Shown here piece by piece: positions 11,185-30,000 of a stretch of DNA of 64,000 nucleotides (position 1 is the first letter of the stretch; each line of letters starts with the position of its first letter). The notes under the pieces were generated by a model, which saw nothing but the letters and a program-made list of their open reading frames with translations, did not search any database and was not told the origin of the DNA. Made by a program: the position numbers and the translations under genes. Source of the DNA: Udeniomyces pyricola (Eukaryota; Basidiomycota; Tremellomycetes; Cystofilobasidiales; Mrakiaceae); the NCBI GenBank assembly GCA_039545295.1, contig BCIK01000026.1:279632-343631 (forward strand), in the 5' to 3' direction.

Positions 11185-14100
11185 ATGAAAGCCAACATCC
11201 AGCCATCATCCACTCTCATGACCGCATCCCTCTCCTCCCTTCCCCTGCCCCCTCCATCTCAACGCATCCAATCCCTCCTTACCCACACCCCTCCCTCCAA
11301 CCCTTCCAAAGCCTCCACCTTTCTTCAAACCCTCCACCATGCCCCTTCCACCCAGCGCCGCTCCACCACCTTTGCCTCGGGCCACTTGACCAATCTCACC
11401 CCGCTCCCCATCGCATTCCCATACCGCTTACCCGTCAAGATCGGAGACGATGGAGAGAGAGTCGCCGCAGTCGGGGTCGAAGAGTGGTTGACGGCCTTAG
11501 AACCATTACATCATCATCACCCCCATGACCAACAACAGCCTTCTTCCCAATCGACCGACTCTCTGAGCGTGTATACATCCTCTGCCCGATCTTGGCCCAC
11601 ACTCCTGTTGGCCATCTCTCCTGCGTGTCTCTCTGAGACATTGCCTCATCTTGACGTTGGAGATGCCTTGGATATCGTCAAGACCGATTTGCCTGCTGGC
11701 TCGATTGCTCAAGATGGAGAAGAACCCACTGACATCCATGAGACGGGCGGAGACAATGCCGCCAGGGACGAACTCATCGGCGTCCTGGGCGGAAGGGAGG
11801 TCTTGATGAATCTTGACGAAGGGGAAAATGGGTACAAGCCCTGGAGTTTGAGATACGGGGGAAGACAGTTTGGGTCGTGGGCCAGTCAGTTGGGTGATGG
11901 AAGGGCCATCTCATTGAGTGAGATTTGTTTTTCTCTTTGGTCTGATTATATGCGGCTATGAAACATGCTGATGTCTTCTTTTGTTTTTGGCTGTTTTATC
12001 GCTTGCCGCACACTCTTATCCAGTCGAAACCGTCACACCTTCGGGCGAGATTCAGGAGATTCAGATCAAAGGAGGAGGGCGGACACCCTATTCTCGGTAC
12101 GCTTTTTATTTCTTCTCTCTCGCATGATTCTCTTTTACATTCAAAGGTCCTACTTACTCATCCTTTCATACGCTCCCGTCTGTTGGCATTGGTGCTGAAC
12201 CAGTCATGCCGACGGTCTCGCCGTCCTTCGATCTTCTTTACGAGAATTTCTGGGTGCAGAAGGCGCTTCAGCCTTTCCTTGTTCGACTCTCCCAACCTCT
12301 CGATCCCTTACCTTGACGCTCCTCCCGACGCTCAAAGTCCTCCGTGAATACGGACCCGAGCCTGGAGCTATCACTTCTCGAATTGCGCCTTCTTTCTTGC
12401 GAATCGGGAGTTTCGAGATGATGAACCCACCCAAGAATGAGTTTCTGTTCAGTTGGGCCATGGGCGGTGGTGGAAGAGCGGGAACGGAGAGGAAGGTTGA
12501 ATGGGACGGGTTGGTCAAGCTCGCAGACGTCGTCAAGGCCAAGCTATGGGGGTTTGAGGAAGGGAAGAACAAGACGATTCGGGAGATGGTTGGGGAGATT
12601 GCAAAGAGGAACGCAGAAATGGTCGCTGGATGGCAGGCATGGGGTTTCATGCACGGTCAGTTTGCTTTGGAACCCATGATCGTCGCCCTCTCGATGGCTC
12701 GCGAGAGTTGTAAGACTTCGTTTGAGTCTGCTCGATATGTCACTCACGAAGATTTTTTCTGCGTGGTACGATGCTTTGAATTCCCTCGTCATCTCCTGCA
12801 CCTTTTTTTGCCTGGATGTCATTCCGTTTGATTAACAGGCGTCATCAACACTGACAACGTCTCAGTCCTGGGCCTGACAATCGATTACGGACCCTACGCG
12901 TAAGATTTATCTCATTCCCTGTCCTATCGCCTTGACTTCTTCCCGTCTCTCGCTTTTGTACCTACGCCTTGATTTGGTCCTGACGGTTTCTCGTTGCCCT
13001 TCCATCCACGCGTTCTCTCCCGCCTCAACGCTATCACATACCTATCTATCATCTTGACCTTTTCCTTCCTCTCTTTTCCCCTTCACTCTATCGACATGGG
13101 CTACGTCCAACTCGATCCATACAGATACATGGACGTTTTCGACCGCAACCACATCTGCAATCACTCGGACGAGACAGGTCGATACGCCTACGCCGTAAAT
13201 AAAGCCACCCTTCTTCTTCTCCCTACCATCTCCTTTTCTCTGCCCTTTTTCTTTCTTCTCGCCCCTCGCCGGTCGATGGAGTGAGATGTGAAAGGGGTTT
13301 TTCTTTATTCTGAATAATCGAGAGATAGCTCTGAGATCCTAACTCTTTCCTCCTTTCGACCCCTTCACTGCTCTTCCCATCCTGCCTCTCTCCCGTTTAC
13401 CTCTACCTCTTCCGGCTTGCTTTGATTGTGTCACTTGCAGGCTCAACCGGAGATGGTCTACTACGCCATCAACGCCCTCATCCAATCTCTTTCTGAACTC
13501 CTCGGTTACGAACTCGCTCATCCCCCTTCTTCTTCTTCTTCTTCTTCGCCGTCGCTCGGATGGGCCTCGGATCTCAGCTCGGAAACCTTGACGGAATACC
13601 GCCAGAAAGGTATGGAACTCGAATCGGACATTAAAGCGATTTTCGACCGGGTGTACGAGAAGAGGTATCGTGCGATCATGAGGCGGAGGTTTGGGCTCTT
13701 AACAACGACGACGACGACGACGTTGGTGGAACAAGACGGAGAAGAAGATGAAGGTATCGAGGAGGTCGAGGAGGATATGAGGGTGATCATCAAGCCGTTT
13801 TTGGATGTTTTGGAGAGGAACGACTTGGATTTCCATCGGTCGTTGAGGACGTTGTGTTTCTTTGAGGGGTTGGATGGAGGCGAGGAGACGGAAGAAAACA
13901 GGAAGGTGAAGAGGGAGGAGATGGCGAGGAGGATCGTAGCGGGATCATCATCGACGACGACGATGATGATGATGACGGCGGCGGGTGGAAAGGGAGCCGA
14001 GATGGAATTGGAAGCTTGGTTGAAGGTTTATGAGCAACGATTGAGGGTTGGTGGGCGTGGGAAGGAGGAGGAAGAGAAGAGAAGGGAGACGATGAAGAAG

Positions 14101-14766
14101 TGGAATCCGAGGTTCGTCCTTCGACAGTGGGTCCTCGAGGAAATCATCAAGAAAGTTCAGACGGGTCAACCGGGCGCGAGAGGGGAGTTGACCAAGTTGG
14201 TAGAGGTGAGTGAATTCATTCGGAGCTTGTGTTGTTGTCGTTGTTGTTGTTGTTATTGGGCTCCTTGATCTTTGGTGATCGTGTCATTGGCTGTGGTATG
14301 CGGAAGGAGAGAAAGAGGGAATGGGGGTGAGGATCAGACGTCGCTCGGTCCGGGACCATCAACACGCCAACCATCGATTTTTTTTTGACCTCCTAAAGAA
14401 TCCAATTTCCCCTCAATTAACTGTTATGGATTCACACACCCCCCCCCCCCCCCCNNTCCAATCGGTCAAACCTGAACTGACGCATCTTGTCCTTGCACTC
14501 TCCCCCCCCCCTTTTGCTTTCGCTTCCGCGATTTTTTTTTCTTTCTTTCTTTTTCATCTCATCCCCATCCCTATCTCATCCGATCAAAGATGACGACTCA
14601 CCCCTTTGCGCCTTGGGGTCGAGAAGAGACCGACTTACCCGAGGGGGTTCAGCCAGGAGGAGGATTCGAGCAGTCGACGCTTTCAGAGGCGGAACGGGTG
14701 GAACGTCGGTTGTGTGGGTTGGGCGCAGAGGAGATGTTGGGGTTCCAATGCTCGTGTTCGTCATGA
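11185..14766 (+). CDS. FMP40: SelO-family protein adenylyltransferase, Cys form
   Basis: Seven exons (11185-11917, 12024-12096, 12204-12655, 12839-12899, 13125-13194, 13441-14205, 14590-14766) join in phase to 776 residues. SelO is a mitochondrial pseudokinase-fold enzyme that transfers AMP to protein Ser/Thr/Tyr. Visible motifs: YGGRQFGSWASQLGDGRA; the nucleotide-binding Lys (about 260) in IKGGGRTPYSR; MHGVINTDN with Asp425-Asn426; and Asp435 in TIDYGP. The tail ends QCSCSS, with Cys third from the end where vertebrate SELENOO has selenocysteine. A second in-frame ATG at 11047 would add 46 residues; I prefer 11185 on sequence character, but an N-terminal targeting sequence could use the upstream start. 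A Ser-rich stretch, a Thr-rich stretch and a Met run (about residues 500-640) are lineage insertions. NN at 14455-14456 lies in the last intron. Confidence 0.92.
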
Positions 14767-16052
14767 GGATTGGATTGAGTGGAATGGGTAGTGAAAGGGG
14801 GGGATTTTAGGAAGATGGAATGTATCTTCCCCAGTAATAAGAACAAACGGATCGGGGCTGGATGAATGAATCTATGGCCGAGCATGATCATGACATAGCG
14901 ATTTGTCCGTTATAAGCTGATCGAGGAATACGAAGTGCCGGGGAGTCAGAGGAAAGATATATAGATGTGATCTTGGGCAGTTCAACCCCCATTAATCAAT
15001 GGGGATTATTGTTGAACTTGGGTCTAGTCCAGTATAGATAGACAGAGGGAGTGATCTCTTTTTGCTCTCGAAGCACTACGTATGACCCTGGCCATCATCA
15101 TCACTAGCGAGGTTGGTCTGAATATATATATATATATATATATGAGTAGTATACACCTAGTAGAATACTTGCAGTGATTGAAATTAGGCTCGAGATGGAT
15201 GTTAATGTAAACGCTGAAGGAACCGTTTGGGATCCCCGGCCCTAGTTGTGCGCATATGCATGGAGAGAAAGAGAGAGGGTCAGAGGCAAGAACACGGGGA
15301 AAGAGTCATGGTCATGAGAATGATATATGTATATATATATATTGCTAGCTACTATGGTTGGTCGATCACGAAGAAGGGGGTCTCTCGAGAGGGAGAGAGG
15401 AAGGGATGATGATGGAAGAATCGAATCGCGAAGAAGACTGTGAATGGAGTTGATGACTATCAAGAGAGCAGGATTCGAATGAATCGATATTGGAGAGAGT
15501 TTGAAGGTTGGCATGAAGTCACGAACGAAAAGAGAAGAGAAGAGGAAGAATGAGATAGGAGAAGACAAAAAAAGAAAAGCACAAAAAGAAGAAGGAAAAG
15601 ACGGTTTGGAGTTGGGTTTGTAAGGGGAAGGAGGGAGGGGGGGGGGGACAGAAGAGGCAAGAGGTAAGACAGGGAGGAGTAGTACAGAGAACGCAAGACA
15701 AGACTTAGCAGAGAACGAGACAAAAAAAAAAGAAGAAGAGACAGACGAATCACTTTGGAGAATGAGTGAGAGATCGATAGGAGATGGGCTGGATCGAATA
15801 GATGGATGGAATGGATGGCTGGAAAAGGAACTGAAGAAGGGGACTGAGTAGGTGTACCATGTGAGGGGGAATGGAATGGGAATCGCTCGATCCAGCTTGA
15901 GCAGGTGAACGAGCTGGAAGGTGAGATGGCTGAATCGAGACTTGAGCTGAAAAAGGTGAAAGGTCGAGAGGAGAAAAGATAAAAAAGGGGTTCGGAGTTT
16001 GTAGAGAGGGAAGGTGGAAGAGATCGGGTGTATTTCGCGTTTCTGTTTTTTT
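14767..16052. other. Convergent 3' spacer of FMP40 and MCM5
   Basis: No convincing gene. It holds (TA) runs near 15122-15142 and 15327-15340 and a long purine-rich stretch (15400-15780) whose complement gives an apparent 301-codon Phe/Ser/Leu-rich frame. That frame is antisense low complexity. Probably 3' UTRs and spacer. Confidence 0.6.
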
Positions 16053-21084
<5,032 letters not shown>

Positions 21085-21537
21085 TTAGTGAGAGGAAGGA
21101 GAGAGTGGGTGAATGGAGGGACGGAAGGACGGTAGGACGGAAGGAAGGGAGGGAGAAAATCAGAGGTGAACGGTTGTTGATGGAGGATCGACGTTGTTTG
21201 GATGGAATCCTCCACACACGCGAGGCGACGCGCCCAGTTCTCGATTTTATATATTCTGTATATTTCCCCTTGCACAGCTTTCATCATGACATTGGAGTCC
21301 ATCACGTAGAAATATAGTCGTATGTATACACTTCCGGTCCTTCATCATCTTATCTGTCATGGTTCCAGCCTCTTTCAGCCATGCGTCTCGTCAGTCGAGG
21401 CGTGATGAACAGGGCGTCCCTCGCCCGATCGTCCAAAACGTCCCACTCAACCCTGTTTGAACAACCAACCAACCAACCAAACAAACAATTGGACAATCAA
21501 ACAAACACATCCAGGACAGATCAGCCTCGGTTCACCG

Positions 21538-23161
21538 TTCACATCTCTTTCCTATGGACCGTTTCTTCATGGAACGGCCACGCTTCCACCCAACCCACGT
21601 CATGCGACGTCGCCCAGAGAGAAAACTTACCCGTTTCTCGGCAAGCTAACGTTCCCTTTCTCATCCCCTTCGCACTCCTCATCCTCCATCCCCAAGATCG
21701 GACACGAATCCATAAATGCCCATTCTCCTTCTGAGTCGTCCTCGTCGTCCTCCCCCCCGACGTTTTCTCGACTTCTCTTCTTCTTCCTCCTTCGCTTGCC
21801 CGTCTTGGCTGGCTGGACGGGGGGAACTCTATCGATGGCACGCCAAAAGGGGATACTTGAAGGAAGGGGTGGTGGAGTTAGGGATCGGAAATGACGCGCT
21901 TTCGACAAAGCGAGGGCAAGACGACTCGTGAGGGGTGTCAAGGACGATGACGGTAGAAAAGAAGGTTGGGTCTGAGGGGCTGTTGGTGGTGGTGGTGGTG
22001 GTGGTGGTGGTGGTGGGGACGGTAGACGTTTTGATGCAGGAGGTGATACAGGTGGAAGGGGAGGTGGTGAAGATGAGTGCTGGGATGTGGCTGATGGGGA
22101 CTAAAGCAAGGCGAAACGAAGGATATGAACTGGATCGTTAGGAAACTGTTTGGTTGAGTTTGTTCCATAACATGGGCGATCCGAGCGCGTGGTAGGGGAC
22201 GAAGTACGTACATTGGACGAAACAACCGTATTCCATCGTGTAATCCGATGCTTGCTCTGGCGGAACCAAGATAACAGTTGCAAAAAAAAAATGATAATAA
22301 ATCAGGATGGAGCAGCATAGTATCAATAAACAAGATAAAACAAATAGAAGGGTTAATCCAACGCCAGTCACCTTGTCACTGCTAGGAGCGGCACGTCGAG
22401 AATTCGGGACCACGGGTTTGACTCGTTTGACCGACTTTGGCGAGGATTGATGCCCATTTCTGATAACCTGACGAATGGGTCGGTGAGATGGATGGTCGAC
22501 TGGCGGAGAGCATGAAGGTGTAGGGGATGTGGCCCGTCTTGGTCGCTTCCTTGAGGCGGGAGGACGGGATGAATGGGAGGAGCTAGGGGAAGACTTGGGA
22601 ACGTCAGCTGGTCCGGAACTGCTGTGCGTCCGCTTTGACTGGCGGACAGAGGTTACATTGAGGGTTGATGTTAAGCCGTTAGATGCAAGGGGAGAAATGC
22701 TGGAGTGGTTATTGTCTGGAGAGGGCAGCATGGAGGGATAGAAAGGGGGGGGAGAGGGGGTCAGCAATGGCAGGGATATGTATGGCCACCATCCCGAAAG
22801 ATGAGGAAGGGGAAGGGGCGCGCGTCAGTTGTCGGATGAGTGGAGTGTTGAACCACTCAGAGAGCGACGTACGTTTTGTGCTAACGTTGTTAGCTCGCTT
22901 GCCTTGAGGCGTGATGACGGGAAGCCCGTCTTGATCCGAGTCGTCGTCGTCGTCTTCGTTGTGGTGGTGATGGGCGATGGGGCGGCGTGAAGGTTGATGG
23001 TCGGATTGACGGTGATGAGGGGACGTGGTAGAGTGACGGGCGACATCGAGGCTGATGCGAGGTCGATGGTTATAGGTACCATGGTTCTCCTTTCGGTTGG
23101 CCGTTGCGGTCTCACGCCTCACTCGCGGAGACGCGTTGCCTTGATCAAGTCTGGTGGGCAT
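21538..23161 (-). CDS. Uncharacterised disordered protein rich in CDK-type sites
   Basis: Exons 23161-22873, 22715-22372 and 22256-22212 join in phase. A fourth, from about 22104 down to about 21630, continues after a CTTTAG acceptor in frame. A short last exon ending near 21538 is a guess. No folded domain is recognised. The protein is Ser/Pro-rich with a 10-Pro run, an acidic patch (EDDEDDSEG), basic nuclear-type clusters (GKRRRKKKRSR, SRKRPRR) and full CDK consensus sites such as ITPQGKR and SPKSVKR among many SP/TP pairs. A conserved-looking patch, IPFWRAIDRVPP, and EWAFMDSCPILGMEDEE near the C terminus may be short binding motifs. Likely nuclear; function unknown. Confidence 0.6.
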
Positions 23162-24046
23162 GGTGAGGATAGCGTACTGGATCCATGGCGGGTGGCGGTA
23201 AGACGCGTCAAATGGCACTCTCGGCAGGGGCTGCAGTCGACGACGCGCTGACCAACGAGTACTGCCGGATGAAGACCATGGTGATCGATGATGATGTCGA
23301 TAGAGAATTGATAGCTGATGATACAAGCAGCTGATGCTCGATGCTCAATGCAAGCAAGCTGATGGATAAAATGTCATCCATCCAACCCGCCCACAGAAGC
23401 TAGCAAGGAATTTGCGCTTATGATCCGCCTTGAGTTGCACCTTGAGGACACGTGTGTAGATCAAGGTCTGACGATTACATAGTAACACCATGAAATCCAT
23501 CAATAAATAGATTCGAGATTGATTCAGATCGATCATCAGTTTGTTACTCATCATGCGTCATCATCACCTTTGGGCTTTGACTCGCCCAATCTCTAGGCAC
23601 TATGCACTGGTATGCACCAATATGCACTGATATGCACTAATATGTACCATAGCCAATCCAAGCCGCACGGACCAGCGTGCGCGTCGAGCGTCGAGCGTCG
23701 ACTGGGCCCGCAGCTACTTGTTTGCCTGGCAAGCATCCACATATCCATATCCTACACACGTAGCCCGATCATATATTTATGACGTCCCATCTGCCCATCA
23801 CCACATCTCTCAACACCATCCACATGTCCTGCCTATAGCCCATCACCACAATCCCACACCTACGTTTCTTGCCCCACTAATCATCCGTCAGTCAACCGAA
23901 ACCACCGTACTCACCACTCACCTACATAGGGATCACTCACCCTCGACCATCAACTGCCCGCGTCTGTACTACTGGTACTAAACCGACTCGATCCCGTTCT
24001 GTCCATACTGTGTAGCAATTCTCACGTCAAAGTTGTCTCTGCGATC
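23162..24046. other. Divergent intergenic region
   Basis: Separates the starts of the disordered protein gene (-) and the tricalbin-like gene (+), so both promoters should lie here. It contains a run of near-repeats of TATGCACTGATATGCAC at about 23598-23650 and GCGTCGAGCGTCGAG at about 23684. No exon seen. Confidence 0.55.
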
Positions 24047-27000
24047 ATGTCAGATCCCACGGTAGAAGTACCGTCTTTCCAAACGACCCCGTCCATCGTC
24101 TCTAACACCATGAGTCCATCCGCAACCGTTGTCTCGCCGCCTCCCTTGCCACCTCGGAACGCGACCGCTTCAACAGCCGACCCAGCTTCACTGTCTTCTG
24201 GTGGACCATCCCAGCATCAGTCTCAATCATTGACACCACCACCCCTTCCGCCCCGTCAGTCCACCCGTCTTGTGTCATCGCACCAGCCTCCGCGTATCGA
24301 TACGACGCAGCCGGACCTCGCCGAGTCTGCAGCGGCGACCGACCTCAATCACGGGGGGATCCGCCCTGCTCTTGCCTCTTCTTCACCGCTTTCCGGGGAG
24401 GCCACTCCAACCTTGATTACTCCTGCTGCACCCACACTCATCCCGTCAGTACCACAGGATGTCTTTCTTCCGCCTCAACCAGTGCAGACTGCTCCACCTC
24501 GAATCGTCACACCTTCATTCATCCCTCCGTCGGACCCGCCCGGACTGCCACCCCGTCCTCAGCACAATTCTCCCCTCACCCATGAGACAACTACAGATCT
24601 CACGGGACAAGAAGCGGTCGCTCGACTCAACAGCCTTCCACCTGTCGAGTCCAGCCTCTCCGTTGCCACCGTTCGAGATCTACTTTCGTCCTCGTTCCTG
24701 GCCCGGGAGAACCTCATATTTACTACGATCCTCGCCTCGCTCGCTTACGCGAGGGTTCCGTTTGTAGTTCTTGGCTTGGCGCTCTTGGTTGGACTAGCAA
24801 TCTTCTCGGTCAAGGAAAAGGAGACCAAGGCAGAACAGGACGCCCAAAAAAGGCATCGAGAAGCTTTACTTGCCCAAGGAGAAGTTCGTCATCACCCACC
24901 GTTCTCGTGATCTTTTTGTCTTTTTAGTTTTCAAGCTTTACCTGCTTGGACAGGTTGAGAATATTTATCTCACCTTGTGTGCGATGCATTGTTCTTCTCA
25001 AAGCATCCGTCTCCTCTCTTCCTCAACCATACGCTCTCCCTCATCTGGCCTCTGGTCAACACTGAGCTCTTTGTCCCGTTGGTCGATCTGCTCGAGGACG
25101 CTCTCTCGACCGAATGCCCCGCCGTCGTCTCCAGCGTTCGCGTTGAGTCTGTGTCCCAGGGCGCCAAAGCTCTGCATGTCAACTACCTTCGTCCGTTGAC
25201 AGACGATGAGTGGTTCGGAGGGTTGGCAGCGGGAGAAGGCATGAGTGGAGAAAAGGCGGGAAGGAGGAGAGCCGCCAGGAAGTTTGGAGCTGGAGGTCAG
25301 GTCTCAGACGACGCAGAGGAAGTTGATGGAGGAGAGTATGCTGTACGTAGGATATCACTTGCTTGTACACGGAAGAAAAACAAGTTCAATATAAGGGAAA
25401 ACTGATGTCTGCTTTCTCTCTCACAACAGAACTACGAAGTCTCATTTGAGCTCAATTGCAGTCAACTCCGACCGGCAGACAAAGCGGGTCTGCTCGTCTA
25501 CTTCGGAGTCGGCGTCAAGGGCGTAGGCGGGGTCGAACTTCGTTCGTTCACACGTCCCTGAGACAGGAGTAAAACTTCAAGGCGATCCTGCAGGATAGGC
25601 TTAGCAGACTGAAACGGATTTCCACTTTTTTGTGGTTGACAGCTGTGTGGATTGATCTCCTTAAGACGACGGGTGTCGTACGTGCAAAGTCTTTGCCATC
25701 GGTGTCCAGACTCAGGTTTCATCGCATGACGGTATTGACCAGCTTGAATCTCCTTCGTTCATTGCCCTCGCCACAGATTCGCCTTCGACTTCTTCTCGAC
25801 CCATCCCCTCCGTTCTGCCGCACAGGAACATTCACTTTCCCCATCCTCCCCCTCTTTGACATTGCTGCTCTTCCTCTCAAACGGAGCGGTACCATCTCCC
25901 TGAACGCCATGAAGCTCCCAGGGATGAAGACTTACGTCCTCGGAGCGATCCAAAGGGTCGCCAAAGCCTTTGTCAGCCCGCAAGCGTACTCGCTAGACCT
26001 CGATCGACTGCTGTCGGGCGCTGAAGACCCGACGAGAACGGCCAATATCGGGGTACTGCAGATTACGCTTCATTCGGCGACGGGATTAAGGCCTGCAGGT
26101 GGGTTTTCTGTTTTGAATGGTTCGATCACTCGAGAAATAGAAGGATCGCAATAATTCAATCCGGAGGTTTTCTTTTCTTTTTTTGGTTTGCAGATAAAAA
26201 TGGGCGATCGGATCCATACGCTGCCATCGGATGGGCAAAGCAACTGAAGAAACGTATGCTTTCAGTCCCTGCTGTGATACTTATACACATGTCTTGGTCA
26301 ATTGTGTCAATCGTCAAAACTCATATCCGCTTGTGTTGCACTCGTCGTGTGCTTAGCTCTTTGGTCGACGCGGTGCATCATGGAAACACTCAATCCGGTG
26401 TGGGAAGAAACTGCTTTTAGTAAGTACGCGTTTGACCTCTTCAGAGTTGACGTCGTTCTTGCTGTATGCTAACGCAGAATGTGACTGGTAGTTCTCGTCC
26501 CGGGCGATGCCATCGAAACAGGGGAGCAGTTGGTCGTCCAACTGCTGGATTGGGATCGATGGAACGCAGATGATCCGGTATGTACATTCTGTTTTTCCTG
26601 GGAGTTGATAGTCCCGTTTAGTGACTCCTTCGGAAACGTGGGATTTGCGGTATCTCATCCACCACCTTGTCTTATGTATGATTGCAGCTCGGCCTCGTGG
26701 AAGTCAACCTTGCTGAGATCGTACAAGCAGGCCGGGATGAGCAGGATCGATCGAAGCTCTTCCGTCGAACAGATAAACTTATCCCTCACAAGCGAGGCAA
26801 ACCAGCTCAAGGGTGTTTGGAGTGGAGTATCAGATGTATGTCGAGGAGGACCAAGTCGCTTCTTCACTATTTACGAATATCACCGAGGTGTTACGGGTGC
26901 AGAGGTCGATTCAGATATTCCGAATCTCACGGACACGTCTGCGATCTGAGCTCTTCTTGTTCTGTCTGATCTACACGTCCACCTTGAGCTCACCCATTTT

Positions 27001-30000
27001 TACCTCTTTTTCCCTCCCTCCTTCTCCCAGTCTTTCCTCTGTGGAAACTCAATCATCCCTCTTTTCAAGCCGAAAAGGACGTACCCATGTTGACCAAGAC
27101 ACGGTCACCAAAACTCCCCGCCATGGCCTGGCCGATCCTTCATCTCCCGCTCAAGGTTCAGGAATTCGCGAAGAACGTCGTTGAAGGAGAGGAAATGGCT
27201 TGGGAAGCTGAGTGAGTCTGGGTCCACAAGCTGCATTGGCTTGGGTGGTTCAGCGGATTACCTTTATTCGTGTTTCTTGCCTTGGCAGCTACTCACTGGA
27301 TCAAACTCCATAGCAGAATTGATGAAGCCAACTGACTCTCGAGACTACTTTCGGCTCGACTTTCATGCGACAGGCGCCTGCAAAGGAGGAACGAAACCGT
27401 CACGTGGCTGACTGGCGAACGAGAACGCGAGCATCGGGAACTTCAGATGAAGTTGAGCAAAGAACGCCGAAGTGAGTAGTTCATTTTTACTCTCCTTTCT
27501 GTCTTTATCAAGATAAAAATGAACAACGAACAAGAAACTAATGCGTGATCTTGTTTTCGCTTTGGGGGGGGGGGGGGTTCGGCCGAAAACAGGTGGAATT
27601 CTGCAATGGACCATCATCCAGGTGCGATTTGCACGGTTATTATGCTGAACAGTTGAGTCGCTTCATCTCTCAAGTCGCTCATGACACTGATACTCTCGGC
27701 CGTCTTTTTCTCTGGGTCAATCCGTCACCATCAGGCACAAGGTACGCTTTGCTCTGTCCTCAAAATGCTGCTTATCCTCCATGCGTTTTGTTGCACATTC
27801 TTCATCTGATCGATGACGCAATTTGACACATTCAATCGTTTCTTACAGATTTGCAAGTCCGAAGCCAAGCTGGCGAACTCGAAGGCGCATCCAAACCTCC
27901 CAGTGCTGGTGGGAAACCTGCGATTGCTCAAACGGTCGATGGTATCGAGGGCGATCATGAGGACCCGGTCTCTGCTTTTGTCGAGGTCAGTGACGATCTT
28001 GACTTCCCTCTCGATTCATGCGTGCTTATGACGCAAGAGGTTAGAAACCTAGCTCATCGTCTTGCTATTTCGGTTAAAAGGTGCTTCTGAATGATCGACT
28101 GGAATATCGCTCGAGAACCAAGAAGCTGTCTTTGTCGCCCTATATGAATGCAAGCGGCGAGAGATTTATCGTAAGTCTAACGGAGCCAGCCTACGGTTTT
28201 TCTTGAACCAGTCATAGTGATGACCTGATCGCGAAAAGCTAGCCTTGGGTTTCGTGTGGGTGAGCTGATGCTGACACCTTTTTCCATGTTCATACTGTTC
28301 TCTGTCTTCATCTTGTTGCGTCTACCTTTGTGTTTTGTGGGAGTCTGCAGAAGGATTGGACGACAGAACGTGTGGCCGTTGTTGTGCGTGATGAGCGAGA
28401 TCGCGAACACGATCCGATCCTGGGTGGGTTTGACCGAAAAGGGTTCTCATTCTCTTTTCAATCGCCAGATCCGTTGAGCAGCATCTTGACTGTACATTCG
28501 GCTGACAAGGTCCGTGTCATTTCGACAGGTGCCGTGGACTTTCCCGACCTTGGCGAGGTTTTTAAGAATGGATCAACAGTCACTCGATGGTATCCCTTGG
28601 TCAGTGTTCCGGAAAGAAACGAATCTTCCTGCCTCGGTCTTGTGTTGTGCCAGACCATGATGGCTCACGTGCTGAAGTGTCTTTTTAACCGGTTCTGTTT
28701 ATTAATTTATTTATTTATTTTAATCTCACCTACCAGTTCGGGGGGATTGGCACTGGTCTTATCCGAATCTCCTTACTCTGGAAAGCCATCGACATTGACT
28801 TACCGAAAGGTCTCAGCGGATTCGAAACGGCGACGCTTGTCGTTTCTTCTCTTCGAGTCGTTCAACTCGCACCTCTTTTGCAATCCCACGACATCCATCA
28901 ATCTACCCTTTCCCTCGAGACGGAGGTCGCCTCGGCTCACATTGCACCGGACCGCACGACGTCGCTTGGAAGCAACGCTTACACTCTCGATCGTCAGCGA
29001 ACCGGTCAGGATGAGGATGATGAAGACGATAGGAATCAGACCGACGCTCGATCCATGCGGAGTGGCCGATCGAACCGTTCTTCATTGGCGACGACTCCAC
29101 CTTCGGACTTGTGGGCTATCGCCTCGACGGCGCCTATCATGCTCGCCGTCAACTACCGTCACTCCACGTCCCTTGTCCTTCGGTTTACTCACCGAAAAGG
29201 TCACCTCAAGAAAAGTACTAAAACGTGGGCGATCGGGTTGTTGAAATTGAGCGACGTACCGGACGCGGTCGAGATGGGCGTTGGGGTGAGGATTTTTGAG
29301 ACGGAGAATGTCGAGGAGGCGTTAAGATGGACGTTTGGATCCTCGGCATCGACGAGAGCAGATCATGGAGAGAGACCGAGCTCAATGGCAGGAGGAGGTG
29401 ATGGGAGTGGGACAAGAGAAGGCGAGAGGAGTCGGGAGATTGGGATCGTTACGATGCGGTTGAAGCTCGTACCGGGTTTGAGTAAGGTAAGATTGACCTG
29501 TCTGCGCTCTCGATCCGTCATTATCCTATGAGCTGCGTGACTAGGTGCTCAACGTTCAATCACTAATACACTACAACCTTTCACACATCCTCGATGTCAC
29601 CAATATCTTTCCCTTCTGCGTTCGCTTCGACTATACTGAATCCGGCGTCCTCTTTCGTTCTGACCTCAGGCTCACTCTCATCTCGTCAAGCATGATAGGC
29701 GGCTGGCATCAGCCGAGGAAGGTACGTCATACACTTCAAGTGTCCTTCGCGCATCCTGACGTCGACAACTTCAAGCGACATTCTGGTTGTACAGCATATG
29801 TCACTTCGCTCTTGAGAACACACATCAAACGACTACGTATTATATGGCTCCTCATTCCCACCTCTGATCTCCTCCTTGTTGTCCTTTGTCGTGCCTCCAC
29901 AGCTAAACGTGTGATTGCCCAAGCAAACGCCCAGCTCCGTTCGACCACATCCAATACTCGACCAACTCCATCTCGACCTACATCTTTCGCCTCGCAACTA

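Noticed and set aside
12204..12650. 148-codon minus-strand frame
   Set aside because: Antisense to SelO exon 3, which has strong homology motifs on the plus strand.
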